Positions 26,912 through 35,587 of a stretch of DNA of 64,000 nt are shown piece by piece. The stretch comes from OMPR01 sp965183835 (GTDB taxonomy: Bacteria; Pseudomonadota; Alphaproteobacteria; Rhodobacterales; Rhodobacteraceae). Both the position numbers and the translations under genes were made by a program. Positions within the stretch are counted from its first letter, which is position 1, and each line of letters opens with the position of its first letter. A model generated the notes under the pieces. That model made no database searches and was not told where the DNA came from. It saw nothing but the letters and a program-made list of their open reading frames with translations. The DNA lies in contig CBCYME010000004.1 in assembly GCA_965183835.1 (NCBI GenBank), positions 314,449-378,448 of the forward strand. Direction: 5' to 3'.

Positions 26912-26923
26912 AGGTCGGAGGGA

Positions 26924-26946
26924 CGACGCTCGCCCTTTGGGCGTCG
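26924..26946 (+). other. intercistronic hairpin after acyl-CoA synthetase
   Basis: CGACGC (26924-26929) pairs with GCGTCG (26941-26946), or alternatively CGCCC-TTT-GGGCG (26931-26943). There is no T-tract. Possibly an mRNA-stability or partial-attenuation element between the ligase and LivG genes. Confidence 0.35.
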
Positions 26947-27001
26947 CCCCGCCCGCCGTCCCTTAACGGGATGGCATGCCGAAGAAATGAGGGAGTGAGC
27001 G

Positions 27002-27820
27002 ATGCTTGATGCATCTGAAGGATACACCACGGAGGACGGCCGCAAAATCGGCGGCGTGGTGATGGAAATGAAGAACATCACCCTGCGGTTTGGCGGTGTG
27101 GTGGCGATCAAGGACATCTCGTTCGACATTCGCGAAGGGGAAATCCGGGCGATCATCGGTCCCAACGGGGCCGGGAAATCATCCATGCTGAACGTGATGT
27201 CGGGATTTTACATCCCGTCAGAGGGCGAGGTTTGGTTCCACGGATCCAAACGCCCACAGATGCGCCCCTATGAGGTTGCCCGTCAGGGCATCGCGCGGAC
27301 GTTCCAGAACATCGCTTTGTTTGAAGGCATGAGCGTTCTGGACAACGTGATGACCGGACGTCTGACCAACATGAAATCCGGATTGCTGAGCCAAGCCTTG
27401 TGGAAGGGCAAAGCAGAAGCCGAAGAAGTGGCCAACCGTGAGATCGCTGAAAAGATTATCGATTTCCTGGAAATTCAGCACATTCGCAAAACACCCGTGG
27501 CACGGCTGCCCTATGGTTTGAAAAAGCGGGTCGAACTGGCCCGCGCGCTGGCGGCAGAGCCTAAGTTGCTGCTGTTGGACGAGCCAATGGCGGGCATGAA
27601 CGTCGAAGAAAAAGAGGACATGAGCCGCTTTATTCTGGACGTGAACGACGAATTTGGCACCACCATCGCGCTGATCGAGCACGACATGGGCGTGGTCATG
27701 GATCTGTCTGACCGGGTGGTTGTGATGGATTACGGTAAGAAAATCGGAGACGGCACACCCGACGAGGTGCGCAACAATCAGGACGTGATCGACGCGTATC
27801 TTGGTGTGGCTCATGATTAA
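27002..27820 (+). CDS. LivG-type ABC transporter ATPase
   Basis: A 272-residue ATPase of the branched-chain amino acid (HAAT) type. Walker A GPNGAGKSS, signature region LPYGLKKRVELARAL (the relaxed form normal for LivG), Walker B LLLLDEPMAGMN, switch IEHDMG. GARTFQNIALF-like Q-loop text is present as ARTFQNIALFEGM. A 20-residue N-terminal extension precedes the first strand. Pairs with the LivF-type ATPase encoded at the end of the operon to drive import. Confidence 0.9.
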   Translation: MLDASEGYTTEDGRKIGGVVMEMKNITLRFGGVVAIKDISFDIREGEIRAIIGPNGAGKSSMLNVMSGFYIPSEGEVWFHGSKRPQMRPYEVARQGIARTFQNIALFEGMSVLDNVMTGRLTNMKSGLLSQALWKGKAEAEEVANREIAEKIIDFLEIQHIRKTPVARLPYGLKKRVELARALAAEPKLLLLDEPMAGMNVEEKEDMSRFILDVNDEFGTTIALIEHDMGVVMDLSDRVVVMDYGKKIGDGTPDEVRNNQDVIDAYLGVAHD

Positions 27821-27849
27821 TGTTCTGACAGATATGAGGGGAGACACTG

Positions 27850-28845
27850 ATGTCTGATCAGTTTCTTTTTGCGACCGAAGTCTTCATCAACGGACTGATG
27901 GCCGGGGTGCTCTATGCACTGGTCGCGCTGGGGTTTGTATTGATTTACAAAGCTTCGGGAATTTTCAACTACGCACAGGGTGTAATGGCTCTGTTTGCGG
28001 CCATGACCCTTGTTGGGATCATGGAAGGGCAGGTGCCATTCTCGCATATCATCAATGCGGTATTCGGCACCGAAATTCACCACTTTGGCTGGCATGTACC
28101 AGCGTTGTTGGCGATCTTGCTGACGGTCGGGGTCATGGTGATCTTTGCCTGGCTGGTGCAGCGCGTTGTGATGCGTCATCTGGTGGGCCAAGAACCAATC
28201 ATTCTGTTTATGGCGACCATTGGTCTGGCGTATTTCCTCGAAGGGTTCTCGGACCTGATGTGGGGATCTGAGATCAAGACACTGGATGTCGGTTTGCCGC
28301 AGGGTGGGTCGTTCTGGATCGAAGACATGACCGCCGGTCTGGGCAGCGACAACTTCTATGGCTTCTTTATCGATAACCTCGATATCGTCGCGACGGGTCT
28401 TGCTGTTTTGCTGGTGATGGCGCTGGTTGCGTTCAGCCAATACACCAAACAAGGCCGCGCAATGCGGGCCGTGGCGGACGATCACCAGGCGGCTCTGTCG
28501 GTCGGTATCTCGCTGAACTTTATCTGGGTTATGGTCTGGTCGGTTGCAGGGTTTGTTGCGCTGGTCGCGGGGATCGTGTGGGGTACCAAATCCGGTGTAC
28601 AGTTCTCGCTGTCGCTGATCGCTTTGAAGGCTCTGCCAGTTCTAATGCTGGGTGGCTTTACCTCGATCCCGGGCGCCATTGTTGGTGGTCTGATCATCGG
28701 TGTGGGTGAGAAACTGTTTGAGTTCGCAATCGGCCCGATGGTCGGCGGCGCGACCGAGAACTGGTTTGCCTATGTGCTGGCGCTCTTGTTCCTGGTGTTC
28801 CGCCCACAGGGTCTGTTCGGTGACAAAATCATTGAACGCGTGTGA
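27850..28845 (+). CDS. LivH-type ABC transporter permease
   Basis: A 331-residue inner-membrane permease of the HAAT group with about eight to nine hydrophobic segments. Typical blocks are NGLMAGVLYALVALGFVLIYKASGIFNYAQG at the N-terminus, GRAMRAVADDHQAALSVGI and LGGFTSIPGAIVGGLIIGV. Good Shine-Dalgarno (GAGGGGAGA) just upstream. Followed by two hairpins and a small membrane-protein gene. Confidence 0.9.
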   Translation: MSDQFLFATEVFINGLMAGVLYALVALGFVLIYKASGIFNYAQGVMALFAAMTLVGIMEGQVPFSHIINAVFGTEIHHFGWHVPALLAILLTVGVMVIFAWLVQRVVMRHLVGQEPIILFMATIGLAYFLEGFSDLMWGSEIKTLDVGLPQGGSFWIEDMTAGLGSDNFYGFFIDNLDIVATGLAVLLVMALVAFSQYTKQGRAMRAVADDHQAALSVGISLNFIWVMVWSVAGFVALVAGIVWGTKSGVQFSLSLIALKALPVLMLGGFTSIPGAIVGGLIIGVGEKLFEFAIGPMVGGATENWFAYVLALLFLVFRPQGLFGDKIIERV

Positions 28846-28862
28846 GGTCGGGCGCGCACCTG

Positions 28863-28915
28863 CGTGGCGCTGAGGCGCCACGACACCCGCCCACCCGAGA
28901 CCTGTGCGACAGGTC
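28863..28915 (+). other. pair of perfect hairpins inside the Liv operon
   Basis: CGTGGCGC-TGAG-GCGCCACG (28863-28882) and GACCTGT-GCG-ACAGGTC (28899-28915) lie between the LivH and small membrane-protein genes. Neither has a proper T-tract. They probably protect or set the level of mRNA segments rather than end transcription. Confidence 0.5.
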
Positions 28916-28936
28916 AGTTTTAAGAGGAGATGAAAG

Positions 28937-29194
28937 ATGAATAAGCTAATCGCCATCATCAACGTCATAGCCTGGTCCGGGTTTTGGGCCTTTGGGTACC
29001 TCGCGCTGACAGCCGAAGGGCTGTCCAGCAAACAGCTGACCGTCGCCGCGTTTCTGGCCTTTGCGGGCTTTATCACTGGAATGGTCGCATATCTGCGGCT
29101 GGTTCGGGCGAGTGAGGCCAGTGGCTACGCCCGGAAATCAAATCAACTCGATGCGGCGGTCCGGAACCGCGCGCACTCACAGGGGAGCATCTGA
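28937..29194 (+). CDS. small two-helix membrane protein in Liv operon
   Basis: An 85-residue protein with two hydrophobic segments (about residues 4-25 and 36-56) and a basic, polar C-terminal tail (RASEASGYARKSNQ onward). AAGAGGAG lies seven bases before the ATG, and only 2 bases separate its stop from the LivM gene, so it is a real, tightly placed operon member. I do not recognise the family. Standard Liv importers have no such subunit; it may be an accessory membrane subunit of this transporter. Confidence 0.75.
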   Translation: MNKLIAIINVIAWSGFWAFGYLALTAEGLSSKQLTVAAFLAFAGFITGMVAYLRLVRASEASGYARKSNQLDAAVRNRAHSQGSI

Positions 29195-29196
29195 AT

Positions 29197-30273
29197 ATGT
29201 TCTATCGTGAAGCCGGAGATTTCAAAACCTCCTATCAGCAGGACAACCAGACCTTTCCGATCCGGTTTGACCGCTACCGTTACTACGTCGTTCTGGCCGT
29301 TGCCTTTGGCATCATCCCGTTTCTGATCAATGATTACTGGGCCAACGCGATCCTGCTGCCGTTCCTGATCTATGCGATCGCGGCGATCGGGTTGAACATT
29401 CTGACCGGCTATTGCGGTCAGGTGAGCCTCGGCACCGGGGGATTTATGGCGGTGGGGGCCTATGCCTGCTACAAGCTGATGACGGCCTTTCCCGAGGTCA
29501 GCATGTTCATTCACGTTCTGCTGGCCGGTGGGATCACCGCCATCGTCGGGGTGCTGTTTGGTCTGCCCTCGTTGCGGATCAAAGGGTTCTACCTTGCGGT
29601 TGCGACGCTGGCGGCACAGTTCTTTCTAGTCTGGTTGTTCAACCGGGTGCCATGGTTTTACAACTACTCGGCCTCGGGTCAGATCAACGCCCCCGAACGC
29701 GACGTGTTTGGCATCATCATCACCGGTCCCAACGCACCGGCTTGGGCAACCTACCTGTTCTGCCTGATCTTTCTGACACTCTGCGCCGTGATTGCCCGCA
29801 ACCTGACGCGCGGCACGGTTGGCCGGACATGGATGGCCATTCGTGACATGGACATCGCCGCAGAAATCATCGGGGTGAACCCGCTGCGCGCGAAAATGAC
29901 CGCCTTTGCCGTCAGCTCATTCTTTATCGGTGTCTCAGGCGCATTGTTCTTTGCGGTCTATCTGGGCGCTGTCGAAGTTGGCGAAGTCTTTGGCATCACC
30001 AAATCGTTCCTGGTGCTGTTCATGGTGATCATCGGCGGTCTGGGGTCGATCTTTGGGTCCTTTGCAGGTGCTGCCTTCTTGGTGCTGCTGCCTGTGGTTC
30101 TCAAAGTGGTCGGCGCGGATATGTTGGGCTGGCCCACAGACATCGTGGCCCACCTGCAGTTGGTTATCGTTGGTGCCTTGATCATCATGTTCTTGATCTT
30201 GGAACCCCACGGGCTGGCACAGCTGTGGCGCGTCGCCAAAGAGAAACTTCGCCTCTGGCCCTTCCCGCACTAA
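29197..30273 (+). CDS. LivM-type ABC transporter permease
   Basis: A 358-residue HAAT permease with about ten hydrophobic segments. Blocks: LNILTGYCGQVSLGTGGFMAVGAYACY, RIKGFYLAVATLAAQFF, GRTWMAIRDMDIAAEIIGVNPLRAKMTAF and GGLGSIFGSFAGAAF. The amphipathic EAA-like loop RDMDIAAEIIGV is the ATPase contact. An N-terminal cytoplasmic extension of about 30 residues precedes the first helix. Forms the translocation channel with the LivH-type protein. Confidence 0.9.
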   Translation: MFYREAGDFKTSYQQDNQTFPIRFDRYRYYVVLAVAFGIIPFLINDYWANAILLPFLIYAIAAIGLNILTGYCGQVSLGTGGFMAVGAYACYKLMTAFPEVSMFIHVLLAGGITAIVGVLFGLPSLRIKGFYLAVATLAAQFFLVWLFNRVPWFYNYSASGQINAPERDVFGIIITGPNAPAWATYLFCLIFLTLCAVIARNLTRGTVGRTWMAIRDMDIAAEIIGVNPLRAKMTAFAVSSFFIGVSGALFFAVYLGAVEVGEVFGITKSFLVLFMVIIGGLGSIFGSFAGAAFLVLLPVVLKVVGADMLGWPTDIVAHLQLVIVGALIIMFLILEPHGLAQLWRVAKEKLRLWPFPH

Positions 30274-30348
30274 CGCGGGGCAGGTCTATCAATAGCGGGG
30301 CCGAGGACCTCGTTCACAATCGGAAATACCTAGGGAGGAATAAAGCCG

Positions 30349-31632
30349 ATGAAAATGAAACTAACCACACTGGCGCTTGGCGCACTGATGGCCGCTGGCC
30401 CCGCAATGGCGGATCTTGTGTTCCCATCGCTGAGCTACCGGACTGGCCCCTACGCTGCGGGCGGCATCCCGTTTGCGGATGGATACGCGGACTATTTCAC
30501 ACTGCTGAACGAGCGTGACGGCGGTATCGGTGGCGTGCCCACCAAATTGCTGGAATGCGAAACCGGCTATAACACCGAAAAAGGTGTGGAATGCTATGAA
30601 TCCACCAAAGGCCAAGGCGCACTGGTGTATCAACCGCTGTCCACCGGCATCACCTATCAGCTGATCCCAAAAGTGACCGCTGACGGCATCCCGCTCCACA
30701 CCATGGGCTATGGCCGGACATCTGCTGCAAATGGCGAAGTGTTCTCGAACGTCTTCAACTACCCAGCAAACTACTGGAACGGCGCATCCGGCGTTGTGAA
30801 CTATCTGCTCGAAGCCAACGATGGTGACATCAAAGGCAAAAAAGTCGCGCTGGTGTATCACAACTCTGCCTACGGCAAAGAGCCAATCCGCACATTGGAA
30901 GAGCTGGCCAAAAAGCACGGTTTCGACCTGAAAACTCTGCCCGTTGACCACCCCGGTCAGGAGCAGAAATCGCAGTGGCTGCAAATCCGTCGTGATCGTC
31001 CCGATTACGTTGTGATGTGGGGCTGGGGCGTGATGAACCAGGTTGCGGTTCAAGAAGCTGCAAACATCCGCTTCAACATGGAAAACTTCATTGGTGTGTG
31101 GTGGTCCGGTGCCGAGCATGACGTGATGCCTGCGGGTGACGCGGCCAACGGCTTCAAAGCGGTTACGTTCCACAATGTGGGCAGCGACTTCCCAGTCTTT
31201 GACGACATCCAGAAATACGTTGTCGACACCGGCAAAGCAGCGGGCGCTGGCGACCAGATCGGTACCGTTCTGTACAACCGTGGCCTCTATGCCGCGATGC
31301 TGGCAGCCGAAGCGGCGAAAACCGCTCAGGAACTGCACGGCACCAAAGACATCACCCCTGCGATGATGCGCGATGGTATGGAAGCTCTGGAAATCACCGA
31401 AGCCAAAATGGCCGCACTTGGCCTGCCTAACTTTGGTCCCGAGTTCAAAGTCTCGTGTGAAAACCACGGTGGCCCCGGTCTCGTTGGTGTGAACCAGTGG
31501 GATGCGGCAACCAAAACATGGTCGCTGATCTCTGACTTTAAACCAACCGATGCCGAAGTTGTTGGCGCGCTGGTTGCCGAAGATTCCGCAGCCTACGCCA
31601 CTGAAAACAACATCGAAGCTGGCTGTAAGTAA
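30349..31632 (+). CDS. HAAT-type periplasmic substrate-binding protein
   Basis: A 427-residue type I binding protein with a Sec signal peptide (MKMKLTTLALGALMAAGPAMA-DL). The Venus-flytrap domain runs through the rest (LSYRTGPYAAGGIPFADGYADYF, VALVYHNSAYGKEP, VVMWGWGVMNQ). The canonical Leu/Ile/Val pocket residues cannot be recognised, and the company of two CoA ligases points to an organic acid, perhaps aromatic or fatty, rather than an amino acid. A strong hairpin follows the stop, as is usual after highly expressed binding-protein genes. Confidence 0.88.
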   Translation: MKMKLTTLALGALMAAGPAMADLVFPSLSYRTGPYAAGGIPFADGYADYFTLLNERDGGIGGVPTKLLECETGYNTEKGVECYESTKGQGALVYQPLSTGITYQLIPKVTADGIPLHTMGYGRTSAANGEVFSNVFNYPANYWNGASGVVNYLLEANDGDIKGKKVALVYHNSAYGKEPIRTLEELAKKHGFDLKTLPVDHPGQEQKSQWLQIRRDRPDYVVMWGWGVMNQVAVQEAANIRFNMENFIGVWWSGAEHDVMPAGDAANGFKAVTFHNVGSDFPVFDDIQKYVVDTGKAAGAGDQIGTVLYNRGLYAAMLAAEAAKTAQELHGTKDITPAMMRDGMEALEITEAKMAALGLPNFGPEFKVSCENHGGPGLVGVNQWDAATKTWSLISDFKPTDAEVVGALVAEDSAAYATENNIEAGCK

Positions 31633-31651
31633 CGCAAGTCGATGAAACCCC

Positions 31652-31676
31652 GGAGCGGCGGATAGACCGCCGCTCC
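31652..31676 (+). other. perfect 10-bp hairpin after binding-protein gene
   Basis: GGAGCGGCGG-ATAGA-CCGCCGCTCC with no T-tract (A-rich sequence follows). Position directly after the binding-protein stop and before LivF fits a 3'-stabilising element that raises binding-protein mRNA over the rest of the operon. Confidence 0.65.
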
Positions 31677-31727
31677 AACACAAAAAAGCCCCGGATCGAT
31701 ACCGGGACTGCGTGAGGACAAGTTCTG

Positions 31728-32564
31728 ATGCTGGATGCAGCCAACACAACCGACGTGCAGGCCGAAACCCTGCTTGAGGTCAATAATATCGAGGTGATCT
31801 ACAATCACGTGATCCTCGTGCTGAAAGGCGTCAGCCTGAATGTGCCCAAGGGTGGGATCACTGCCTTGTTGGGCGGCAATGGCGCAGGAAAAACGACCAC
31901 ACTCAAAGCCGTGTCCAACCTGCTGCGTTCCGAACGCGGCGAGGTGACCAAAGGCACGATCAAATACCGCGGCTCTCATGTTCATGAGGCAGACCCCGCT
32001 GATCTGGTGCGCAAGGGCGTGATCCAGGTGATGGAGGGACGCCACTGTTTCGAACACCTGACCGTCGAAGAAAACCTGCTGACCGGCGCTTACACCCGCT
32101 CTGACAGCAAGGCCAACGTGCAGCAAGATCTTGAAATGGTGTACAATTATTTCCCTCGTCTCAAGGAACGCCGCCGCTCACAGGCTGGCTATACCTCGGG
32201 TGGGGAACAGCAGATGGTTGCCATGGGCCGCGCCTTGATGAGCCGCCCTGAAACCATCCTGCTTGACGAACCATCCATGGGTCTGGCCCCACAGCTGGTC
32301 GAAGAGATCTTTGGCATCGTCAAAGACCTGAACGAAAAAGAGGGCGTGTCCTTCTTGCTGGCGGAACAGAACACCAACGTGGCCCTGCGGTTTGCGCATT
32401 ACGGCTATATTCTGGAATCCGGTCGCGTCGTGATGGATGGCCCCGCCGCTGAACTGCGCGAAAATCCGGACGTCAAAGAATTCTACCTCGGCATGTCAGA
32501 TGATGGCCGCAAAAGTTTCCGGGATGTCCGGTCGTATCGCCGCCGTAAGCGGTGGCTGAGCTGA
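31728..32564 (+). CDS. LivF-type ABC transporter ATPase
   Basis: A 278-residue HAAT ATPase. Walker A GGNGAGKTT, signature YTSGGEQQMVAMGRAL, Walker B TILLDEPSMGLAPQ, and the late LLAEQNTNVALRFA switch. The N-terminal 15 residues are extra. Its TGA stop overlaps an ATG (TGATG) of the downstream ligase frame, so the two are likely coupled. Completes the importer encoded upstream. Confidence 0.9.
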   Translation: MLDAANTTDVQAETLLEVNNIEVIYNHVILVLKGVSLNVPKGGITALLGGNGAGKTTTLKAVSNLLRSERGEVTKGTIKYRGSHVHEADPADLVRKGVIQVMEGRHCFEHLTVEENLLTGAYTRSDSKANVQQDLEMVYNYFPRLKERRRSQAGYTSGGEQQMVAMGRALMSRPETILLDEPSMGLAPQLVEEIFGIVKDLNEKEGVSFLLAEQNTNVALRFAHYGYILESGRVVMDGPAAELRENPDVKEFYLGMSDDGRKSFRDVRSYRRRKRWLS

Positions 32565-32578
32565 TGAGGGATCAGGCA

Positions 32579-33796
32579 ATGACACCATTTGATACCCTAG
32601 AACTTCGCAGTGACGATGAACGTGCGTCCGATCTGGCCCGGTCTTTGCCGGAACAGATCGCCCGCGCCCAAAGCGCGCCGGGCTATGCCGGATCGCTGGC
32701 TGGGGTGGACGCAGCTGCGATCACCAGTGCCGCTGATCTGGTCAGCCTGCCCGTGCTGCGCAAATCTGAACTGAGCCGCGCACAGGCCGAAAATGCGCCC
32801 TTTGGCGGGTTCACGGTCAAACCGGCCACCGGATTTGCCCATATCTTTCAATCTCCCGGCCCGATCTATGAACCGGGCGGGGTGGACCACGACTGGTGGC
32901 GCATGGGCCGGTTTCTGCACGCTGCGGGAATTGGTCAGGGCGATATCGTCCAGAACTGTTTTGGCTATCACCTGACACCGGCTGGCATGATCTTTGAAAA
33001 CGGCGCCCGCGCTGTTGGCGCGGCTGTTCTGCCCGCCGGAACAGGCCAGACCGAATTGCAGGTGAACGCGGCGCGCGATGTGGGCTGTACCGCCTACGCC
33101 GGCACCCCGGATTACCTCAAGGTGATTCTGGACAAGGCCGACGCGATGGGCGTGACGCTCAACTTCACCAAAGCCGCTGTTGGCGGTGGTGCGTTGTTCC
33201 CGTCCTTGCGTCAGGAATACGCGGACCGGGGCATCTCGTGTTTGCAAAGCTATGCGACAGCGGATCTGGGCAATATCGCCTATGAATCCGCCGCGATGGA
33301 GGGGATGATCGTCGACGAACACGTGATCGTTGAAATCGTCACTCCGGGCACAGGAACGCCGGTGGCACCGGGCGAGGTGGGCGAGGTGGTTGTGACCTCC
33401 CTGAACCCCGACTACCCCCTGATCCGGTTTGCCACTGGCGATCTGTCTGCGGTCCTGCCGGGCCATTCGCCCTGCGGCCGCACCAATATGCGGATCAAAG
33501 GCTGGATGGGTCGCGCCGACCAAACCACCAAGATCAAAGGCATGTTTGTGCGCCCAGAACAGGTCGCCGCCTTGGTTGAAAAGCACGACGACATTGTCAG
33601 AGCCCGTGTGATCGCCAAGCGGGACGGTGAAATGGACACCATGACTGTTCAGATCGAAAGCGCCGGCAGCGATGAAATGGCCTATGCCAAATCGGTGATC
33701 GAAGTGCTGAAACTCAAGGCCGCAATCGAAGTTGTCGCCCCCGGATCCCTGCCCAAAGACGGCTTGGTGATCGAGGATCAGCGCAAATACGACTGA
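32579..33796 (+). CDS. phenylacetate-CoA ligase (PaaK)-like AMP-dependent ligase
   Basis: A 405-residue adenylate-forming enzyme of the PaaK branch, which activates aryl or small carboxylic acids with ATP and CoA. Blocks: LPVLRKSEL, FQSPGPIYEP in the phosphate-loop region (the usual SSGTTG is replaced), GGGALFPSLRQEY, SYATADLGNIAYE, YPLIRFATGDLS and GRADQTTKIKGMFV. I start at ATG 32579 (GAGGG eight bases upstream); ATG 32564, overlapping the LivF stop, is also possible. The altered P-loop means activity should be tested. Last gene of the operon, ending at a strong terminator. Confidence 0.85.
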   Translation: MTPFDTLELRSDDERASDLARSLPEQIARAQSAPGYAGSLAGVDAAAITSAADLVSLPVLRKSELSRAQAENAPFGGFTVKPATGFAHIFQSPGPIYEPGGVDHDWWRMGRFLHAAGIGQGDIVQNCFGYHLTPAGMIFENGARAVGAAVLPAGTGQTELQVNAARDVGCTAYAGTPDYLKVILDKADAMGVTLNFTKAAVGGGALFPSLRQEYADRGISCLQSYATADLGNIAYESAAMEGMIVDEHVIVEIVTPGTGTPVAPGEVGEVVVTSLNPDYPLIRFATGDLSAVLPGHSPCGRTNMRIKGWMGRADQTTKIKGMFVRPEQVAALVEKHDDIVRARVIAKRDGEMDTMTVQIESAGSDEMAYAKSVIEVLKLKAAIEVVAPGSLPKDGLVIEDQRKYD

Positions 33797-33825
33797 CGCG
33801 ACGCAGCCTTTGCGGAACGTGATAT

Positions 33826-33866
33826 AAAAGGGGCCCCGGCGCATATCGTCGGGGCCCCTATTTTGT
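33826..33866. terminator. bidirectional terminator
   Basis: AGGGGCCCCG (33829-33838) pairs perfectly with CGGGGCCCCT (33850-33859). TTTT follows on the plus strand and AAAA precedes it, giving U-tracts on both strands. It separates the PaaK-like gene and the convergent OYE gene. Confidence 0.85.
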
Positions 33867-33875
33867 TCGAAACAT

Positions 33876-35117
33876 TTACGAACCGGGTCGCTGTAACCCT
33901 GCCTCTGTTCGCGCGCTCAGCAACGCGTCAGTCGCCGCTTGGATGAATGCCAAATACCGCTCATGACCGTCTTCAACCGACAGCTCCAGATTGGTGTCAC
34001 CCATCCGCCCCAACAGCGAAAGCTGCTCGCAGAACCAGTTCAACACCGCCCCCCGTGGCAATTCACTTGCGGGTGGGAAACCGCGTTCAACCGCCGGGGC
34101 CATATCAGACGCCCCTGACAACAGCTTGGCTGGAAATTCAGGGTCGACGATAAAGGGGCGGCCCATGCCGATCAGGTCTGTTTCCGCGCGCTCTAGCGCC
34201 CCATTCATCACCTCCACGGATCGAAATCCGCCCGTCACCATCAGCGGGATAGAGATCGCCGCCTTGATCGCCTTGGCATATTCCAGAAAATACCCTTCGC
34301 GTGCCTTTGTGCTCTCTTTTTGCGCGGTGTGTTGATACGCGGTCGGGGTTTCAAACGTTCCGCCTGAGATTTCGATGAAATCTACGCCTTCCGCTTCCAG
34401 CATCTGCGCCACCAGCACACTCTCTTCGTGGCTAAAGCCGCCCTTCTGGAAATCCGACGAATTGAGCTTTACCGCGACGATGAACTCAGGGTTCACAGCC
34501 GCGCGCACAGCCCGCACCACCGACAACAGCAACCGCGCCCGGTTCTCCAGCGGTCCGCCCCATTGATCGTGCCGCGTGTTGATCCGGGGCGACAGGGCAG
34601 AGCTGAGCAGATACCCATGCGCCCCGTGGATCTGCACCCCATCAAACCCGGCCTCCTGCGCCAGCTGGGCCGAACGGGAAAATTTCTCGACCACAGCCTC
34701 TAGATCCGCATCCGTCGCCTGCTGCGGCGTGCCATATCCCGGCAAATCCATCTCTTCGGTCGAAATCGAGGTGGGCGCAGGGTTCACCGCCTGCGGTGTC
34801 TGCCGCCCGGCATGGGCCAACTGCGCCAGCACAACCGCACCGCCGCTTTTTGCCGCCTCGGTCAGGCACGCCACCTGATCCAGATCCGACAGCGGATCCA
34901 GCACAAAGTTCCCCGCATGCTCCAGATGCCAGCGATCCACCGGCGTGTTGCCAGTGATCAGCATCGCCGCTCCACCAGCACTCCACCGCCGAAACAGATC
35001 AATCTGCCCCTGCGATGGATTGTTATGCGCATCTGCCAGCGCCTCTGACATTGCGGATTTCACGATCCGGTTCTTCAGGGTGCGCCCATTGGGCAGCGTC
35101 AGCGTCTGATCAATCAT
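33876..35117 (-). CDS. Old Yellow Enzyme family NADH:flavin oxidoreductase
   Basis: A 413-residue FMN enzyme of the OYE/2,4-dienoyl-CoA reductase-like group that reduces activated C=C bonds or nitro compounds with NAD(P)H. Blocks: LKNRIVKSAMSEALAD, AQLAHAGRQTPQ (FMN and substrate contacts), GFDGVQIHGAHGYLLSSALSPRINTRHDQWGGPLENR in pieces, and MVTGGFRS, GMGRPFIVDPEF near the FMN phosphate. There is no C-terminal Fe-S or FAD domain. The start MIDQTL has AGGAG upstream and overlaps the ArsR stop by 4 bases. Likely induced when its repressor meets an electrophile. Confidence 0.9.
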   Translation of the reverse strand: MIDQTLTLPNGRTLKNRIVKSAMSEALADAHNNPSQGQIDLFRRWSAGGAAMLITGNTPVDRWHLEHAGNFVLDPLSDLDQVACLTEAAKSGGAVVLAQLAHAGRQTPQAVNPAPTSISTEEMDLPGYGTPQQATDADLEAVVEKFSRSAQLAQEAGFDGVQIHGAHGYLLSSALSPRINTRHDQWGGPLENRARLLLSVVRAVRAAVNPEFIVAVKLNSSDFQKGGFSHEESVLVAQMLEAEGVDFIEISGGTFETPTAYQHTAQKESTKAREGYFLEYAKAIKAAISIPLMVTGGFRSVEVMNGALERAETDLIGMGRPFIVDPEFPAKLLSGASDMAPAVERGFPPASELPRGAVLNWFCEQLSLLGRMGDTNLELSVEDGHERYLAFIQAATDALLSARTEAGLQRPGS

Positions 35118-35419
35118 TTCAGGATCTCCTGTGCAAAAGTATCCATCATGGCCTGTATCGCCTCTTCGTTCCGGCGATAAAAAGTCCACTGTCCGTGGCG
35201 GTCGGATTTCACCAACCCGGCATCCTTTAAGATGCCCATGTAGTTCGATATCGTGGATTGCGAGAGCGCCGCCTTGTCTCGAATATTGGCCACGCAAACG
35301 CCATCCAGATCGGCGTGTTCCTCCAACGCGGGGGGGAAATTTGATCGGTCTTTGAGCCAAACAAGGATCTGTCGGCGCACCGGGTTGTTCAGGGCCGCAA
35401 GGGCTTTTTCAATGTCCAC
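35114..35419 (-). CDS. ArsR-family repressor
   Basis: A 101-residue ArsR/SmtB winged-helix protein: DIEKALAALNNPVRRQILVWL, the recognition helix in LSQSTISNYMGILKDAGLV, and the wing HGQWTFYRRN. A Cys lies in DGVCVANI, which could sense redox or electrophiles. The start is GTG at 35419, because the protein begins exactly where ArsR proteins usually do. A perfect 20-bp palindrome abuts the start codon, leaving no room for a Shine-Dalgarno site. Co-translated with the OYE gene. Confidence 0.88.
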   Translation of the reverse strand: MDIEKALAALNNPVRRQILVWLKDRSNFPPALEEHADLDGVCVANIRDKAALSQSTISNYMGILKDAGLVKSDRHGQWTFYRRNEEAIQAMMDTFAQEILK

Positions 35420-35439
35420 ATATCGAGATATCTCGATAT
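35420..35439 (-). promoter_or_regulatory. perfect 20-bp palindrome, probable ArsR operator
   Basis: ATATCGAGATATCTCGATAT reads the same on both strands and ends immediately before the arsR GTG. It is the obvious autoregulatory operator. Its contact with the start codon suggests a leaderless or near-leaderless transcript. Confidence 0.75.
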
Positions 35440-35587
35440 TCAGGTAAAAGCCAACCCAGCCCTATAAAACCGCCCGCCGGGGGCGCACGCTGCCTTGCGA
35501 TGATGACCCCATATTCAGACCGGCGGACGGCCCCGACATCTATCGGGCCCATCCTGCACACCGGCGCGGCTTACCTCAGCCGCTAAT

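Noticed and set aside
30361..31749. 462-codon open frame opposite the binding-protein gene
   Set aside because: Antisense shadow; the plus strand has a clear signal peptide and family match.
32597..33844. 415-codon open frame opposite the PaaK-like gene
   Set aside because: Antisense shadow crossing the terminator.
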